Shown here: positions 45,347-54,289 of the stretch, piece after piece
How the letters are laid out: each line of letters begins with the position of its first letter
Numbering within the stretch: position 1 is the first letter of the stretch
Source: Bacillus cereus ATCC 14579
GTDB lineage: Bacteria > Bacillota > Bacilli > Bacillales > Bacillaceae_G
DNA: 64,000 nt
Reading direction: 5' to 3'
Assembly (NCBI RefSeq): GCF_000007825.1
Contig: NC_004722.1
Coordinates: 4,442,501 to 4,506,500, forward strand
Translations under genes and position numbers: made by a program
The notes under the pieces: generated by a model
Database searches by the model: none
Seen by the model: the letters and a program-made list of their open reading frames with translations, nothing else
Told to the model about the DNA's origin: nothing

Positions 45347-46319
45347 GAACTTTATCACTCTTTCTAAGCAAAAATATTAAGAATGGACCACCAATAACCG
45401 CCATAATTGTTGCTGCTGGAATTTCGTTAGGTGGCACAATTAACCTTCCAATTGTATCTGCCGTCAAAATTAATAACGCCCCTGCAAGCGCAGAAAATGG
45501 AATTAATACTTTATGGTCTGAACCGACTAATTGTCTTGAAATATGCGGAACTAGTAATCCTACAAAAGCAATAACACCTGCAATCGCTGTTGATACTGCC
45601 GCTAAGAGTACTGCAATGGCAGAAATAATAAGACGAACTCTCGTCACATGCAAGCCTAAGTTTTTCGCAGTCTTATCTTGTAGCGATAATAAGTTACACC
45701 AAGCTCCTACGAACAGAGCAAGAATAAGACCAATCGTTCCATAAGTCACCATTATTTCTACATCGCCCCACGTCTTCATTGTTATGTTAGAAGTCGTCGT
45801 TTGCTTAATACTCTTAATAAAATACCCACAAATCGTAACGAATGATTCATTTAATCCAGTAAACATTGCATTAATGGCAATACCAATTAAAATAATGCGA
45901 AGCGGGCTTAATCCTGATTTCCATGAAAACGAATAAACGAGATAACATGCAAGCGCACCACCTAAAAAGGCGAATACGGGTGTCCAGAAAAAGAATTGCG
46001 GGAACAACGTAATAATAACGAGTGTCATAAAACTTGCTCCTGAAGATATACCGATTACCCCAGCATCGGCGAGTGGATTTTTCATAACAGCTTGAAAAAG
46101 CACACCTGAAACAGCGAGAGCCGCTCCAGTGAACAACGCAATAATAATACGCGGGAAACGTAAATCTTTAATGACTGCAACATCTTCATTTCCACCTGTA
46201 AATATCCCTTGTACAAGTTCAACAATACCTACTTCTAAACTCCCTTTCATCGCTGACAATGATGTCATAACAATAAGCAATGCAGTAACAATGAGGAAAC
46301 TCCAAGTTTTTTTATTCAT
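45336..46319 (-). CDS. isdF: Haem ABC importer permease IsdF
   Basis: 327 residues, a single FecCD permease with about ten membrane segments. The signature GAALAVSGVLFQAVMKNPLADAGVIGISSGASF lies at about 62-94 and the ATPase-contact GLLVPHISRQLVG near 243. It forms the membrane channel of the haem importer with IsdE and the ATPase. ATG start. Confidence 0.92.
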   Translation of the reverse strand: MNKKTWSFLIVTALLIVMTSLSAMKGSLEVGIVELVQGIFTGGNEDVAVIKDLRFPRIIIALFTGAALAVSGVLFQAVMKNPLADAGVIGISSGASFMTLVIITLFPQFFFWTPVFAFLGGALACYLVYSFSWKSGLSPLRIILIGIAINAMFTGLNESFVTICGYFIKSIKQTTTSNITMKTWGDVEIMVTYGTIGLILALFVGAWCNLLSLQDKTAKNLGLHVTRVRLIISAIAVLLAAVSTAIAGVIAFVGLLVPHISRQLVGSDHKVLIPFSALAGALLILTADTIGRLIVPPNEIPAATIMAVIGGPFLIFLLRKSDKVHGN

Positions 46320-46346
46320 TCTACTCTTCCTTTATATTAAAATGCA

Positions 46347-47228
46347 TCACGGATACATCATTTTTTTCAATTCATCTAACGCTTCAATTGCTGCTAAATT
46401 GCCTGTCGTTCCAAATAAACGCTCTTCTAAATCGTAAACACGGTTATTTTTAACCGCAGCAAAGTGTTTCCAAATATCATTTGTTTTAAATTCTTTATCA
46501 AACATTTTTACAACTTCATCAGGCATACCATGAGCTGCTCGTAAAATAATATCTGGATCAGCTTTCTTTAAATACTCTGTATTAGAAGCTAAATATTCTA
46601 CTTGTTCACCTTGCACAATATTTTTACCACCTAGTTGTTTCACTAAATCTCCAATATAAGAATGCTCTGTTGCTACTAAATAACTTCCCGGCACACCTAA
46701 TAAAATAAGTACTGTCGGTTCTTTCTTTCCTTTTACTTCTTTTTGAATGCTAGCAACCTTTTTATCTAATTTAGTTACTACTGCTTCGGCCTGTTTTTCA
46801 CGCCCATATTTCTTACCTAAATGGCTAATAGAACTTTGCATATTTTTCAAACTCGTTAAATCTAAAAAGTTTGCTTTCATACCCACACCATCAAAAACTG
46901 GCTTTAATTCATATTCAAGTGTTGTCACAGATAACACTTCTGAAGGCTTTAATGACTTTACCTTTTCCATATCTGGACTCATTGGATTCCCAACTTCAGG
47001 TAAACCTTTATATCGCTTCGGTAAAGTTTTAGAGCTTGTTGAAACGCCAACTAAATCTACTTCTAACGCATCCATAATTTCAGTAACAGCCACTGTTGTT
47101 GCAACAACGCGCTCTTTACTCTCACTCTTTACCTGCTTTGCTGTTTCTTTTTTTGGTGATGAGCACCCAGCTATACTCATTAACAAAATGATAGCCATTA
47201 GTACACTTGCAATTTTCTTCACTCTCAA
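46347..47228 (-). CDS. isdE: Haem-binding lipoprotein IsdE
   Basis: 293 residues. A lipoprotein signal with SIAGC is followed by a type III substrate-binding fold (TVAVTEIMDALEVDLVGVSTS; DPDIILRAAHGMPDEV). It receives haem from IsdC and hands it to IsdF. The start is TTG 47228 or GTG 47222; TTG has the better spacing to GGAG. The gene is separated from isdX2 by a 12-base hairpin. Confidence 0.9.
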   Translation of the reverse strand: MRVKKIASVLMAIILLMSIAGCSSPKKETAKQVKSESKERVVATTVAVTEIMDALEVDLVGVSTSSKTLPKRYKGLPEVGNPMSPDMEKVKSLKPSEVLSVTTLEYELKPVFDGVGMKANFLDLTSLKNMQSSISHLGKKYGREKQAEAVVTKLDKKVASIQKEVKGKKEPTVLILLGVPGSYLVATEHSYIGDLVKQLGGKNIVQGEQVEYLASNTEYLKKADPDIILRAAHGMPDEVVKMFDKEFKTNDIWKHFAAVKNNRVYDLEERLFGTTGNLAAIEALDELKKMMYP

Positions 47229-47258
47229 TCACCACTCCTTTCCATACAATATGAAACA

Positions 47259-47290
47259 AGTCTTGATGCACGCGAATATGCATCAAGACT
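47259..47290 (-). terminator. Hairpin between isdX2 and isdE, possible partial terminator
   Basis: Twelve-base perfect stem AGTCTTGATGCA (47259-47270) with TGCATCAAGACT (47279-47290), eight-base loop. The T-run after it on the minus strand is weak, so it probably lowers, rather than stops, transcription into isdE, or stabilises the isdX2 mRNA end. Confidence 0.5.
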
Positions 47291-47297
47291 CCAAAAA

Positions 47298-50012
47298 TTA
47301 CAATCTACCTGCTCTATATTTACAAACTAGTAAAGCAAGTGAACCTAGCAGTAACACCATATATAAACCAAGTTGTGCTGTATCTGCAGTTTTTGAGTTT
47401 TTCTCTTTTTTCGAATCATTTTTTGTATCTTCTTTTTTCTTCTGACCATCTGCATTTCGGTTAAAATCAGGAGTACCTACTGTTTTTACATTATCTACTT
47501 TCGGTGTAGTCACTGGATTTTTCGGTTCATTTTTCGGTTCATTTTTCGGTTCATTTTTCGGTTCCTCTTTAAGAGTTCCTAACGCGCCGATATTATTTGT
47601 ATCAAATTGAATTTGCACATCGTAGAAATGATGGTAGTTCATCTCATCGATGTCTACCTTTACTTTTGCGTTTAATTTTTTAAATAGATCTTCTACTTCA
47701 AACTGTACTACTCGCGTATTTACATTTTTATCTTCGCTTACTACTTTCGCATCAGCGAATAGTTCATTGTTTTCCGTTTGGAATTTCGTAATCCACGCAC
47801 TATTTTTCAGCGTCATCTCAATATATTTTTTACCATCTTTTACGATTAATTTCGCTGGATTTACAACATAGTCATTCATCTTTGAAATCTCATCTGTTTT
47901 ATCTTTTAATACTTTAAATGTAATATCATATTGGCCATCTACTAAATTTTTCGGATCAACTATTACTTTCGGGTTATTATTTCCACCTTGGTTGTTGTTT
48001 CCACCTTGGTTGTTGTTTCCGCCTTGGTTGTTGTTTCCGTCTTGGTTGTCGTTTCCGCCTTGGTTGTTGTTTCCGCCTTGGTTGTCGTTTCCGCCTTGGT
48101 TCCCTAAGGCTTTAATACTGTCTTGATCAAATACAAATTGAACATCATAAAAATGGTGATAATTCATTGAATCAATATCTACTTTTACTTTTGCATTTAA
48201 TTTTTTAGACAAATCGTTTACTTCTACTTCTACTACTCTTGTATTTTGTTCTTTATTTTCACTTAACACTTTTGCATTAACGAAAGAACCATTTTTCTCA
48301 AATTCAAATTTCGTAATCCATGTACTATTTGTTAATGTAAACGATACGTATTTCTTACCATCTTTTACTTTTAATACACCTGGGCTTTTTGTGTATGTGT
48401 TCATCATTGAGATTTCATCTGTTTGATCTTTTAACACTTTAAAGCCAATTCTGTATTCACCATCTTTAAGAGCTTTTGGATCAATTGTTGTGTTATTATC
48501 TTGGTTATCATTTCCACCTTGGTTGTTGTTTCCACCTTGGTTGTTGTTTCCACCTTGGTTGTCGTTTCCGCCTTGGTTGTTGTTTCCGCCTTGGCTATCT
48601 AACGGCTTAATGCTACCTTTATCAAATGCAAATTGAATATCGTAAAAATGGTGATAATTCATTGAATCGATATCTACTTTTACTTTTGCATTTAACTTTT
48701 TTGATAAATCTGATACTTCTACTTCCACTACGCGTGTATCAGCTTTTTTATCTTCACTTATTACATGTGCATCAACAAACGAACCATTTTTCTCAAATTC
48801 AAATTTTGTAATCCAAGAACTGTTCGTTAACGTAAATGATACATACTTCTTACCATCTTTTACTTTTAGCACACCTGGACTTTTTGTATATGTGTTCATC
48901 ATTGAAATTTCGTCTGTTTGATCTTTTAATGCTTTGAAATTGATGCTGTATTCACCATCTTTAATTGTTTCAGCATCTGGTTTTTTATTTTCATCTGGTT
49001 TTTCTGCTTCCGGTTTTTCTGCTTCCGGTTTTTCTACTTCTGGTTTTTTCTCTTCATTTTTAATTTGTTCAAGTTTATCTTGTTCAAATAAAAGTTGTAC
49101 ATCATGCATTTGCTTATAATTTCTTGATGCCATTTCGATAAATACTTTTGTATTTAGTTTTTTAGATAAATCGTTTACTTCAAACTCTACTACTCTTGTA
49201 TCTTTTTCCTTATCCTCACTCACTACTTTTGCATCAACAAATGCGCCATCTTTTTCCGTTTGGAAATTTTTAATTAATGAGCTACTTTTTAGTGTTACAA
49301 TTGCTTTTTTCTTACCGTTTTCTACTTTTAATACTCCTGGATTTACCATGTAACTATTCATCTTAGATTCTTCATCTGTTTGATCTTTTAACACTTTAAA
49401 TGGAATGCTGTACGCACCATCTGTAATTGTGTTAGAATTTGGTTGTTGATCTGGGTCAGGCTTTTGGTCGGGCTTCTGACCTGGATCGGTAGTTTCATTT
49501 GGATCTGGCTTATTAGCTGGGTCCTCTTTTTCATTTGGTTTTTCTACATGAATTGGTGTAATGCTATTTTGATCAAATGCAATACGAACGTCGTACTCAT
49601 GATGATAATTTAAAAAATCAATATCTACTTTTACTTTTGCATTTAATACCTTCTCTACATCTTCTACATCAAATTCTACTACTCTTGTATCTTTTTCTTT
49701 ATCTTCACTAATTACATTTGTCGCAACTAGCTTACCTGCTTTTTCTGTTTCAAATTTCGTAATCCATGAACTATTTGTTAATGTAAAGGATACTTTCTTT
49801 TTCCCATCCTTCACTTTTAAAGTTCCCGGACTTACTGAATATTGATTCATCATCGATTCTTCATCTGATGTATCTTTTAAAACTTTGAAGCCAATTGAAT
49901 ATTCACCGTCAGCCAACTTGGTAGCTGCTTGAACTGCAAGTGGTTGTAATGTTGATACGAATGTAAATATCATTAAAAACATAGCAACAATAATTTTTGT
50001 ATACCTGTTCAA
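47298..50012 (-). CDS. isdX2: Secreted haemophore IsdX2 with five NEAT domains
   Basis: 904 residues. Signal peptide 1-29, NEAT domains at about 31-155, 196-318, 348-472, 510-637 and 685-811. Haem-binding YxxxY motifs are present in NEAT1 (Tyr136/Tyr140), NEAT3 (453/457), NEAT4 (618/622) and NEAT5 (793/797). NEAT2 has Tyr299 but His303 in place of the second tyrosine, in agreement with its reported lack of haem binding in B. anthracis. Linkers are GGNxNQ repeats and EPKN repeats. The C-terminus has a hydrophobic segment and basic tail but only NSKTA (872-876), not NPKTG, so sortase anchoring is doubtful. Confidence 0.93.
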   Translation of the reverse strand: MNRYTKIIVAMFLMIFTFVSTLQPLAVQAATKLADGEYSIGFKVLKDTSDEESMMNQYSVSPGTLKVKDGKKKVSFTLTNSSWITKFETEKAGKLVATNVISEDKEKDTRVVEFDVEDVEKVLNAKVKVDIDFLNYHHEYDVRIAFDQNSITPIHVEKPNEKEDPANKPDPNETTDPGQKPDQKPDPDQQPNSNTITDGAYSIPFKVLKDQTDEESKMNSYMVNPGVLKVENGKKKAIVTLKSSSLIKNFQTEKDGAFVDAKVVSEDKEKDTRVVEFEVNDLSKKLNTKVFIEMASRNYKQMHDVQLLFEQDKLEQIKNEEKKPEVEKPEAEKPEAEKPDENKKPDAETIKDGEYSINFKALKDQTDEISMMNTYTKSPGVLKVKDGKKYVSFTLTNSSWITKFEFEKNGSFVDAHVISEDKKADTRVVEVEVSDLSKKLNAKVKVDIDSMNYHHFYDIQFAFDKGSIKPLDSQGGNNNQGGNDNQGGNNNQGGNNNQGGNDNQDNNTTIDPKALKDGEYRIGFKVLKDQTDEISMMNTYTKSPGVLKVKDGKKYVSFTLTNSTWITKFEFEKNGSFVNAKVLSENKEQNTRVVEVEVNDLSKKLNAKVKVDIDSMNYHHFYDVQFVFDQDSIKALGNQGGNDNQGGNNNQGGNDNQDGNNNQGGNNNQGGNNNQGGNNNPKVIVDPKNLVDGQYDITFKVLKDKTDEISKMNDYVVNPAKLIVKDGKKYIEMTLKNSAWITKFQTENNELFADAKVVSEDKNVNTRVVQFEVEDLFKKLNAKVKVDIDEMNYHHFYDVQIQFDTNNIGALGTLKEEPKNEPKNEPKNEPKNPVTTPKVDNVKTVGTPDFNRNADGQKKKEDTKNDSKKEKNSKTADTAQLGLYMVLLLGSLALLVCKYRAGRL
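47517..47567 (-). repeat. EPKN 12-base repeat in isdX2
   Basis: Four tandem 12-base units coding EPKN (residues 816-832). Confidence 0.7.
47973..48095 (-). repeat. GGNxNQ 18-base repeat in isdX2, linker 4
   Basis: About seven 18-base units coding GGN(N/D)NQ (residues 640-680). It closely resembles the other tract (48498-48590), so the copies could recombine and change the number of NEAT domains. Confidence 0.75.
48498..48590 (-). repeat. GGNxNQ 18-base repeat in isdX2, linker 3
   Basis: About five 18-base units coding GGN(N/D)NQ (residues 475-505). Confidence 0.75.
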
Positions 50013-50036
50013 TGGAACGACTCTCCCTTTTGAAAA

Positions 50037-50495
50037 TTATTTAATACTGTTCCCATCAAATACAAAGCGAATATCATACGAAGCATTATAATTAATAATT
50101 GGAATATTAATTTTCACCTTGCCATTTAGTTTTTTTGACAAGTCAGCAACTTCAAATTCTACAACTCTAGTATTATCTTTTTTATTTTCACTTAACACGG
50201 TTGTTTCTACAAATTGACCATCTTTTTCTACTTGGAAACTTTTAATAGAAGCACTATCTTTCACTTTAAATGAAACATATTGTTTTCCATTTTTAACTGT
50301 TAATGTTGCTGGGCTTTCAAAATAACTATTCATTCTAGACGATTCATCTTTATCGCCTTTCCATACAGTAAAAGCAATATTATATTTTCCATCAGCTAGT
50401 TTTGTAGCAGCCTTTGCATCTTGTAAACCTAGTGTTGCGATAAATGTAAATAAAACAGCAAATACGGCAATAATCATTTTAAATTGTTTAAACAT
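50037..50495 (-). CDS. isdX1: Secreted haemophore IsdX1
   Basis: 152 residues. Signal peptide (about 1-29, ending DAKA) and one NEAT domain with Tyr136/Tyr140 in the YNASY motif. It takes haem from haemoglobin outside the cell and passes it to IsdC. ATG 50495 is chosen because GAAGGG lies upstream; the longer ORF begins in that site. Second gene of the isd operon. Confidence 0.93.
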   Translation of the reverse strand: MFKQFKMIIAVFAVLFTFIATLGLQDAKAATKLADGKYNIAFTVWKGDKDESSRMNSYFESPATLTVKNGKQYVSFKVKDSASIKSFQVEKDGQFVETTVLSENKKDNTRVVEFEVADLSKKLNGKVKINIPIINYNASYDIRFVFDGNSIK

Positions 50496-50518
50496 ATATT
50501 CATCACCCTTCAAAAGAT

Positions 50519-51232
50519 TTATTTACTCAATTTCACTTTACGAATTAAGAAAGCACCTGAAATAAGAATTAACACTGCAAACAATCCAATACGTGCTTCA
50601 TCGCCTGTTTTTGGGTTATCTGTTTTTTCAGCTTTTCCATTTTCATTTTTTGTTTCTTTATTCACTTCTTTAGCTGTTTCCTTACTCTCTACTTTTGTTT
50701 TCTCTTCTTTTACTTGTGTATCTGTTTTCGCTTGATCATTATTTTTTGTTGTAGCAGCTACGCCATTATCGCCACCTACAGCTTTTACATTTGCATCAAA
50801 AGCAAAACGAATTGTGTAGTGGTGGTCATAGTTTGCACTTGGTACAACAACATGAATTTTTACAGCTGCCGGTTTGGATAAATCATCTACTTTAAACTCT
50901 ACTGTTCTTTTATCTGCCGATTCATCTTTATTAACAACTTTCGCATCAACAAAATTTCCGTTCTCTGGTGCTTTAAATTCTGTAATCCAAGCACTATGAT
51001 TCATCGGAACTTGTACTCTCATCTCACCGTTTTTCACTATTAATTTTGCCGGCTTTTCAAAATAGTCATTTGCCATTGAAGCTGAATCATTTTCCGCTTT
51101 TTGAATTACGTAATTAATATCGTAAGTACCATCAGCTAGTTTTGCTGAAGCATTCCCGTATGGCATTACAAGAAAAGCTAGCATACATACGAACGTTATA
51201 ATAAAAGCGGGTAATACAGAAACCTTTTTCAT
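50519..51232 (-). CDS. isdC: Wall-anchored haem receptor IsdC
   Basis: 237 residues. Signal peptide (about 1-30), one NEAT domain with Tyr135/Tyr139 in YDHHY, a charged Lys/Glu linker and a sortase-B sorting signal NPKTG at 206-210 followed by a membrane segment and a basic tail. It receives haem from the haemophores and carries it through the wall. It is the first gene of the isd operon; AAGGAGG precedes the ATG. Three Fur-type boxes lie upstream. Confidence 0.94.
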   Translation of the reverse strand: MKKVSVLPAFIITFVCMLAFLVMPYGNASAKLADGTYDINYVIQKAENDSASMANDYFEKPAKLIVKNGEMRVQVPMNHSAWITEFKAPENGNFVDAKVVNKDESADKRTVEFKVDDLSKPAAVKIHVVVPSANYDHHYTIRFAFDANVKAVGGDNGVAATTKNNDQAKTDTQVKEEKTKVESKETAKEVNKETKNENGKAEKTDNPKTGDEARIGLFAVLILISGAFLIRKVKLSK

Positions 51233-51280
51233 TTTTTTTGTTTCCTCCTTGGTTATCTTTCATTTCACTTTTTCCGAAAA

Positions 51281-51295
51281 TGATAATTATTCTCA
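51281..51295. promoter_or_regulatory. Fur box 1 upstream of isdC
   Basis: TGATAATTATTCTCA, one mismatch from the 7-1-7 pattern TGATAATnATTATCA. It is nearest the gene, about 50 bases before the start. Confidence 0.8.
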
Positions 51296-51366
51296 ATTCA
51301 TAAAAAAAAAATAATCTCTTCTACCTATTATTTAATTAGCATTCTTTTATGTAACATAAGCATTAT

Positions 51367-51381
51367 TGATTATCATTCTCA
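51367..51381. promoter_or_regulatory. Fur-type box 2 upstream of isdC
   Basis: TGATTATCATTCTCA, two mismatches from the Fur pattern. An identical 15-base copy lies at 51462-51476. Confidence 0.65.
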
Positions 51382-51461
51382 TTTAATATTAAAAATAATA
51401 TCTCACCCTATTCCTTATACGAAGGCATAGAAACTGAGAAAAAATTATAAAACGTATTTAT

Positions 51462-51476
51462 TGATTATCATTCTCA
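51462..51476. promoter_or_regulatory. Fur-type box 3 upstream of isdC
   Basis: TGATTATCATTCTCA, identical to box 2 and 95 bases away from it, in the 490-bp gap between isdC and brnQ. Confidence 0.65.
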
Positions 51477-51686
51477 ATGTAAGTCAAAAAAATAAATTTT
51501 CTCTTCTCCTCTTCTTTCACCTCTTCCCATAACAACACTATAGTTATAGAAACCCCGTTTCCCTCACTTCCCTTCCAATATTTCCACAACTAAGTCAATC
51601 TTAGCCTACTCATAAATTTTTTGTCAACTATATTACGTATAAAATTTTTAATATCTAAATTTCTCTATATGCGGCTTTTTTTACAA

Positions 51687-51720
51687 AAAAAGAGACTTTC
51701 TATTATAGAAAGCCTCTTTT
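51687..51720 (-). terminator. Terminator after brnQ
   Basis: Stem AAAAGAG-x-CTTTCTA with TAGAAAG-x-CTCTTTT (51687-51720), one mismatch pair in the middle; the minus strand continues into T-rich sequence. Confidence 0.8.
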
Positions 51721-51722
51721 CT

Positions 51723-53048
51723 CTATTTTTCTACAGCAATTTCCTGCTTTTGAAACTTAGAAACTATATAACCAAATCCTATACCGATTATACCTGGAAC
51801 TAACCAACCAATTCCTACACTATATAATGGAATCTTATCTAAAATAGGTGCTAGCGCTGCAATTTGAAGGTTTGCATTGTGTAACCCATCAAAGAAACTT
51901 ATTGCAAATGCTCCTACAATCCCGCCCACATACATCGCTAATGGAAGACGAACGTAGTTTTCAACAAGTGATAATACGATAAGTACGATTCCAATTGGAT
52001 AAATTGCGATTAAGATTGGTAATGCTAATGCATTTAACTGAGTTAACCCAAGGTTTGCTACCATAAATGCTAATACACAGAAAATGAAAACGACTTTTTG
52101 ATAAGAAAGCTTTGGTAATAAGGAAGAGAAGTAATCACCACAAGCTGCAACAATACCTACAGAAGTTGTTAAACATGCTGCTGTAATTGCGATCCCTAGT
52201 AATAAAGTTCCGTAGCTACCAAATAAATGATTCACGACATTTGTTAAAATAATTCCTCCGTTTGCGCCCATTCCAAGTGACACACTAGAAGCTCCAAGAT
52301 AAGCAAGTGCTAAATACACAAGTAGTAGACCAAGCGCTGCAATAAATCCTGCAAAGATTGTTACTTTTGCAATACTGTTTTTATGTGTAATGCCTTTTTC
52401 TTTTAACGCATGAATTACAACATTTCCGAATACCAGTGCCGCAAGTCCATCTAAAGTTAAATATCCATCAATAAATCCTTTAAAGAGAGGAGCACTATAC
52501 GCTTCTGTCGGTGCACCAAATTCTCCAATTGGTGTAATAAGTGCTTTACCTACGATAATTGCAATAACAGCTAATAATATTGGAGTTAGCACTTTACCAA
52601 TACGACCCACTAATTTCGAAGGATTTAAAGCTAAATAGAAAGTGACTGCAAAGAAAATAAGTGTAAAGATAACAAGTGGATATGACTGACCAGCTATCTC
52701 ACTTGGTAAAAACGGTGCAATACTCATCTCATAAGCTACTGTTCCTGTACGCGGCACACTTACGAATACGCCTAAACATAAATAAATTGCAGTGATAAAA
52801 ACAAGTGCGAATATAGGATGTACACGTCCTGCTAGCTCATTAATATCTCCCTTTAAAGCTATAACAATTACTCCTAATAAAGGTAGTCCAACGCCTGTTA
52901 CGATAAAACCAAACAACGCAATCCATACGTCTGTTCCAGCGCCTTGTCCTAATGCTGGTGGAAAAATCATATTACCCGCACCAAAAAACAGTGCAAATAA
53001 CATTAAACTTATTGCAAACATCTCTGAAAACTTTAAAGATGATTTCAT
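51723..53048 (-). CDS. brnQ: Branched-chain amino-acid transporter BrnQ
   Basis: 441 residues with about 12 membrane segments. LIVCS-family motifs: LMLFALFFGAGNMIFPPALGQGAG (about 12-35) and VPRTGTVAYEMSIAPF (about 97-112). It imports Leu, Ile and Val with sodium or protons. ATG 53048 is chosen because AGGAGG lies nine bases upstream. A T-box leader precedes it, so uncharged tRNA turns it on. Confidence 0.93.
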   Translation of the reverse strand: MKSSLKFSEMFAISLMLFALFFGAGNMIFPPALGQGAGTDVWIALFGFIVTGVGLPLLGVIVIALKGDINELAGRVHPIFALVFITAIYLCLGVFVSVPRTGTVAYEMSIAPFLPSEIAGQSYPLVIFTLIFFAVTFYLALNPSKLVGRIGKVLTPILLAVIAIIVGKALITPIGEFGAPTEAYSAPLFKGFIDGYLTLDGLAALVFGNVVIHALKEKGITHKNSIAKVTIFAGFIAALGLLLVYLALAYLGASSVSLGMGANGGIILTNVVNHLFGSYGTLLLGIAITAACLTTSVGIVAACGDYFSSLLPKLSYQKVVFIFCVLAFMVANLGLTQLNALALPILIAIYPIGIVLIVLSLVENYVRLPLAMYVGGIVGAFAISFFDGLHNANLQIAALAPILDKIPLYSVGIGWLVPGIIGIGFGYIVSKFQKQEIAVEK

Positions 53049-53122
53049 TTCTACTAACCTCCTAAAATAATAAATTAACAAAATATTCTGAATTAAAATC
53101 CGTCACATATCCTCTTTCAAGC

Positions 53123-53425
53123 ATACTTCCCCGTAAAAGAACGCAAAAAACACCCGTCCCTAATAAAGGGACGAGTGTTGAAATCGTGGTTCCACCCTTA
53201 TTCTAATAAAATGAATTTATAACGAAATAAGCTCATTTTATAGCTCGTGTAAATTGATAACGGTTTTATCCGCCAAGAATTACAATGCATCATGTATGCA
53301 GTTCACTCTTGAAGTTTAGAGGTGGTAAGCTTGTCTTTTCGTATTAGGAAGCTCACAGCCTAAGGCTTCCCTCTCTGAGAATCGTAAAATACAACTCATG
53401 TCCTCATCATTACTTTTATAAAATA
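53123..53425 (-). promoter_or_regulatory. T-box riboswitch upstream of brnQ
   Basis: The T-box core is read on the minus strand as AGGGTGGAACCACG (53185-53198). A terminator stem follows at 53150-53179 (CGTCCCTTTATTAGGGACG) and an antiterminator uses the T-box core. Stem I carries the AGAGA and GNUG features. By hand-pairing GAGG with CCTC, the specifier position would be CTT (Leu) at 53327-53329; tentative. Confidence 0.88.
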
Positions 53426-53504
53426 TCTTGTCGAAACTTGTTGTTTTTTATTATATGGGCTATTTTTTAAAAAATCAATAGTTTTATTTTTTCTGACAAA
53501 AAAA

Positions 53505-53532
53505 TATAGGGAGAAAAATTTTCCTCCCTATA
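53505..53532 (-). terminator. Terminator after rluF-like gene
   Basis: TATAGGGAG (53505-53513) pairs with CTCCCTATA (53524-53532); T-run on the minus strand. Confidence 0.75.
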
Positions 53533-54217
53533 ACTGCCCTATTAAAATTTCTAACTCTTCAGCTGTAACGCTCCGCCACTTTCCAACTTCAAGCTCATTT
53601 AGCTCTATATTCATAATGCGTACTCGCTTTAGCTTTATTACAGTAAATCCGAAAGCACGACTCATTCTACGAATTTGCCTGTTCATTCCTTGCGTTAAAA
53701 CGATACGAAATGTTGATTGATCGACTCTTGTCACTTTGCACGGCTTCGTCATTCCATCTTTAATCTTTACACCGCGGGACATCTCATCAATAAACCAGTC
53801 CGTAAAAGGTTTATCGACTGTGACAACATATTCTTTCTCGTGCTCATGATCACCATGTAAAATTTGATTCGCAATGCCGCCGTCATTCGTTAATAAAATA
53901 AGTCCTTCTGATGCTTTATCTAATCGCCCAACTGGAAAGATTCGCTCTGGGTAATTGATATAATCAATAATATTATCTTCAATATGATCGGCTGCTGTAC
54001 AAGTAATTCCGACTGGTTTATGAAATGCGATATACACTTTTTCTTTCTCTTCTTTTACAATAACTTGCCCATCAATCGTTACCCTATCACCATCGCTTAC
54101 GAGTGCACCGTGCGTACATATTTCGCCGTTAATAGCCACGCGTCCAGCTTTAATGAGACGATCTGTTTCACGTCTGGAGCATAATTTTGCTTCGCTTATG
54201 TATTGGTTGATTTTCAT
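53528..54217 (-). CDS. 23S rRNA pseudouridine synthase, RluF/RluB family
   Basis: 229 residues. S4-type RNA-binding domain at the N-terminus (KINQYISEAKLCSRRETDRLIKAGRVAING, 2-31) and a RsuA/RluF catalytic domain with the Asp in GRLDKASEGLILLTNDG (about 97). It converts a uridine in 23S rRNA to pseudouridine. The start ATG has AAAAGGAAT upstream. The exact target position is not readable. Confidence 0.88.
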   Translation of the reverse strand: MKINQYISEAKLCSRRETDRLIKAGRVAINGEICTHGALVSDGDRVTIDGQVIVKEEKEKVYIAFHKPVGITCTAADHIEDNIIDYINYPERIFPVGRLDKASEGLILLTNDGGIANQILHGDHEHEKEYVVTVDKPFTDWFIDEMSRGVKIKDGMTKPCKVTRVDQSTFRIVLTQGMNRQIRRMSRAFGFTVIKLKRVRIMNIELNELEVGKWRSVTAEELEILIGQL

Positions 54218-54242
54218 GTTCTATTCCTTTTCACATATATTA

Positions 54243-54289
54243 AAAGCGTCAATCTATGGCAATATCATTCTGCCACGATTGACGCTTTT
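54243..54289 (-). terminator. Terminator after the mutS2 unit
   Basis: AAAGCGTCAATC pairs with GATTGACGCTTTT with two small mismatches (54243-54289); T-rich on both sides. It lies just after the 30-residue ORF. Confidence 0.85.

Noticed and set aside
47973..48590. Regular short repeats that could suggest a CRISPR array
   Set aside because: The repeats are in frame, code for GGNxNQ linkers between NEAT domains and have no unique spacers or cas genes.
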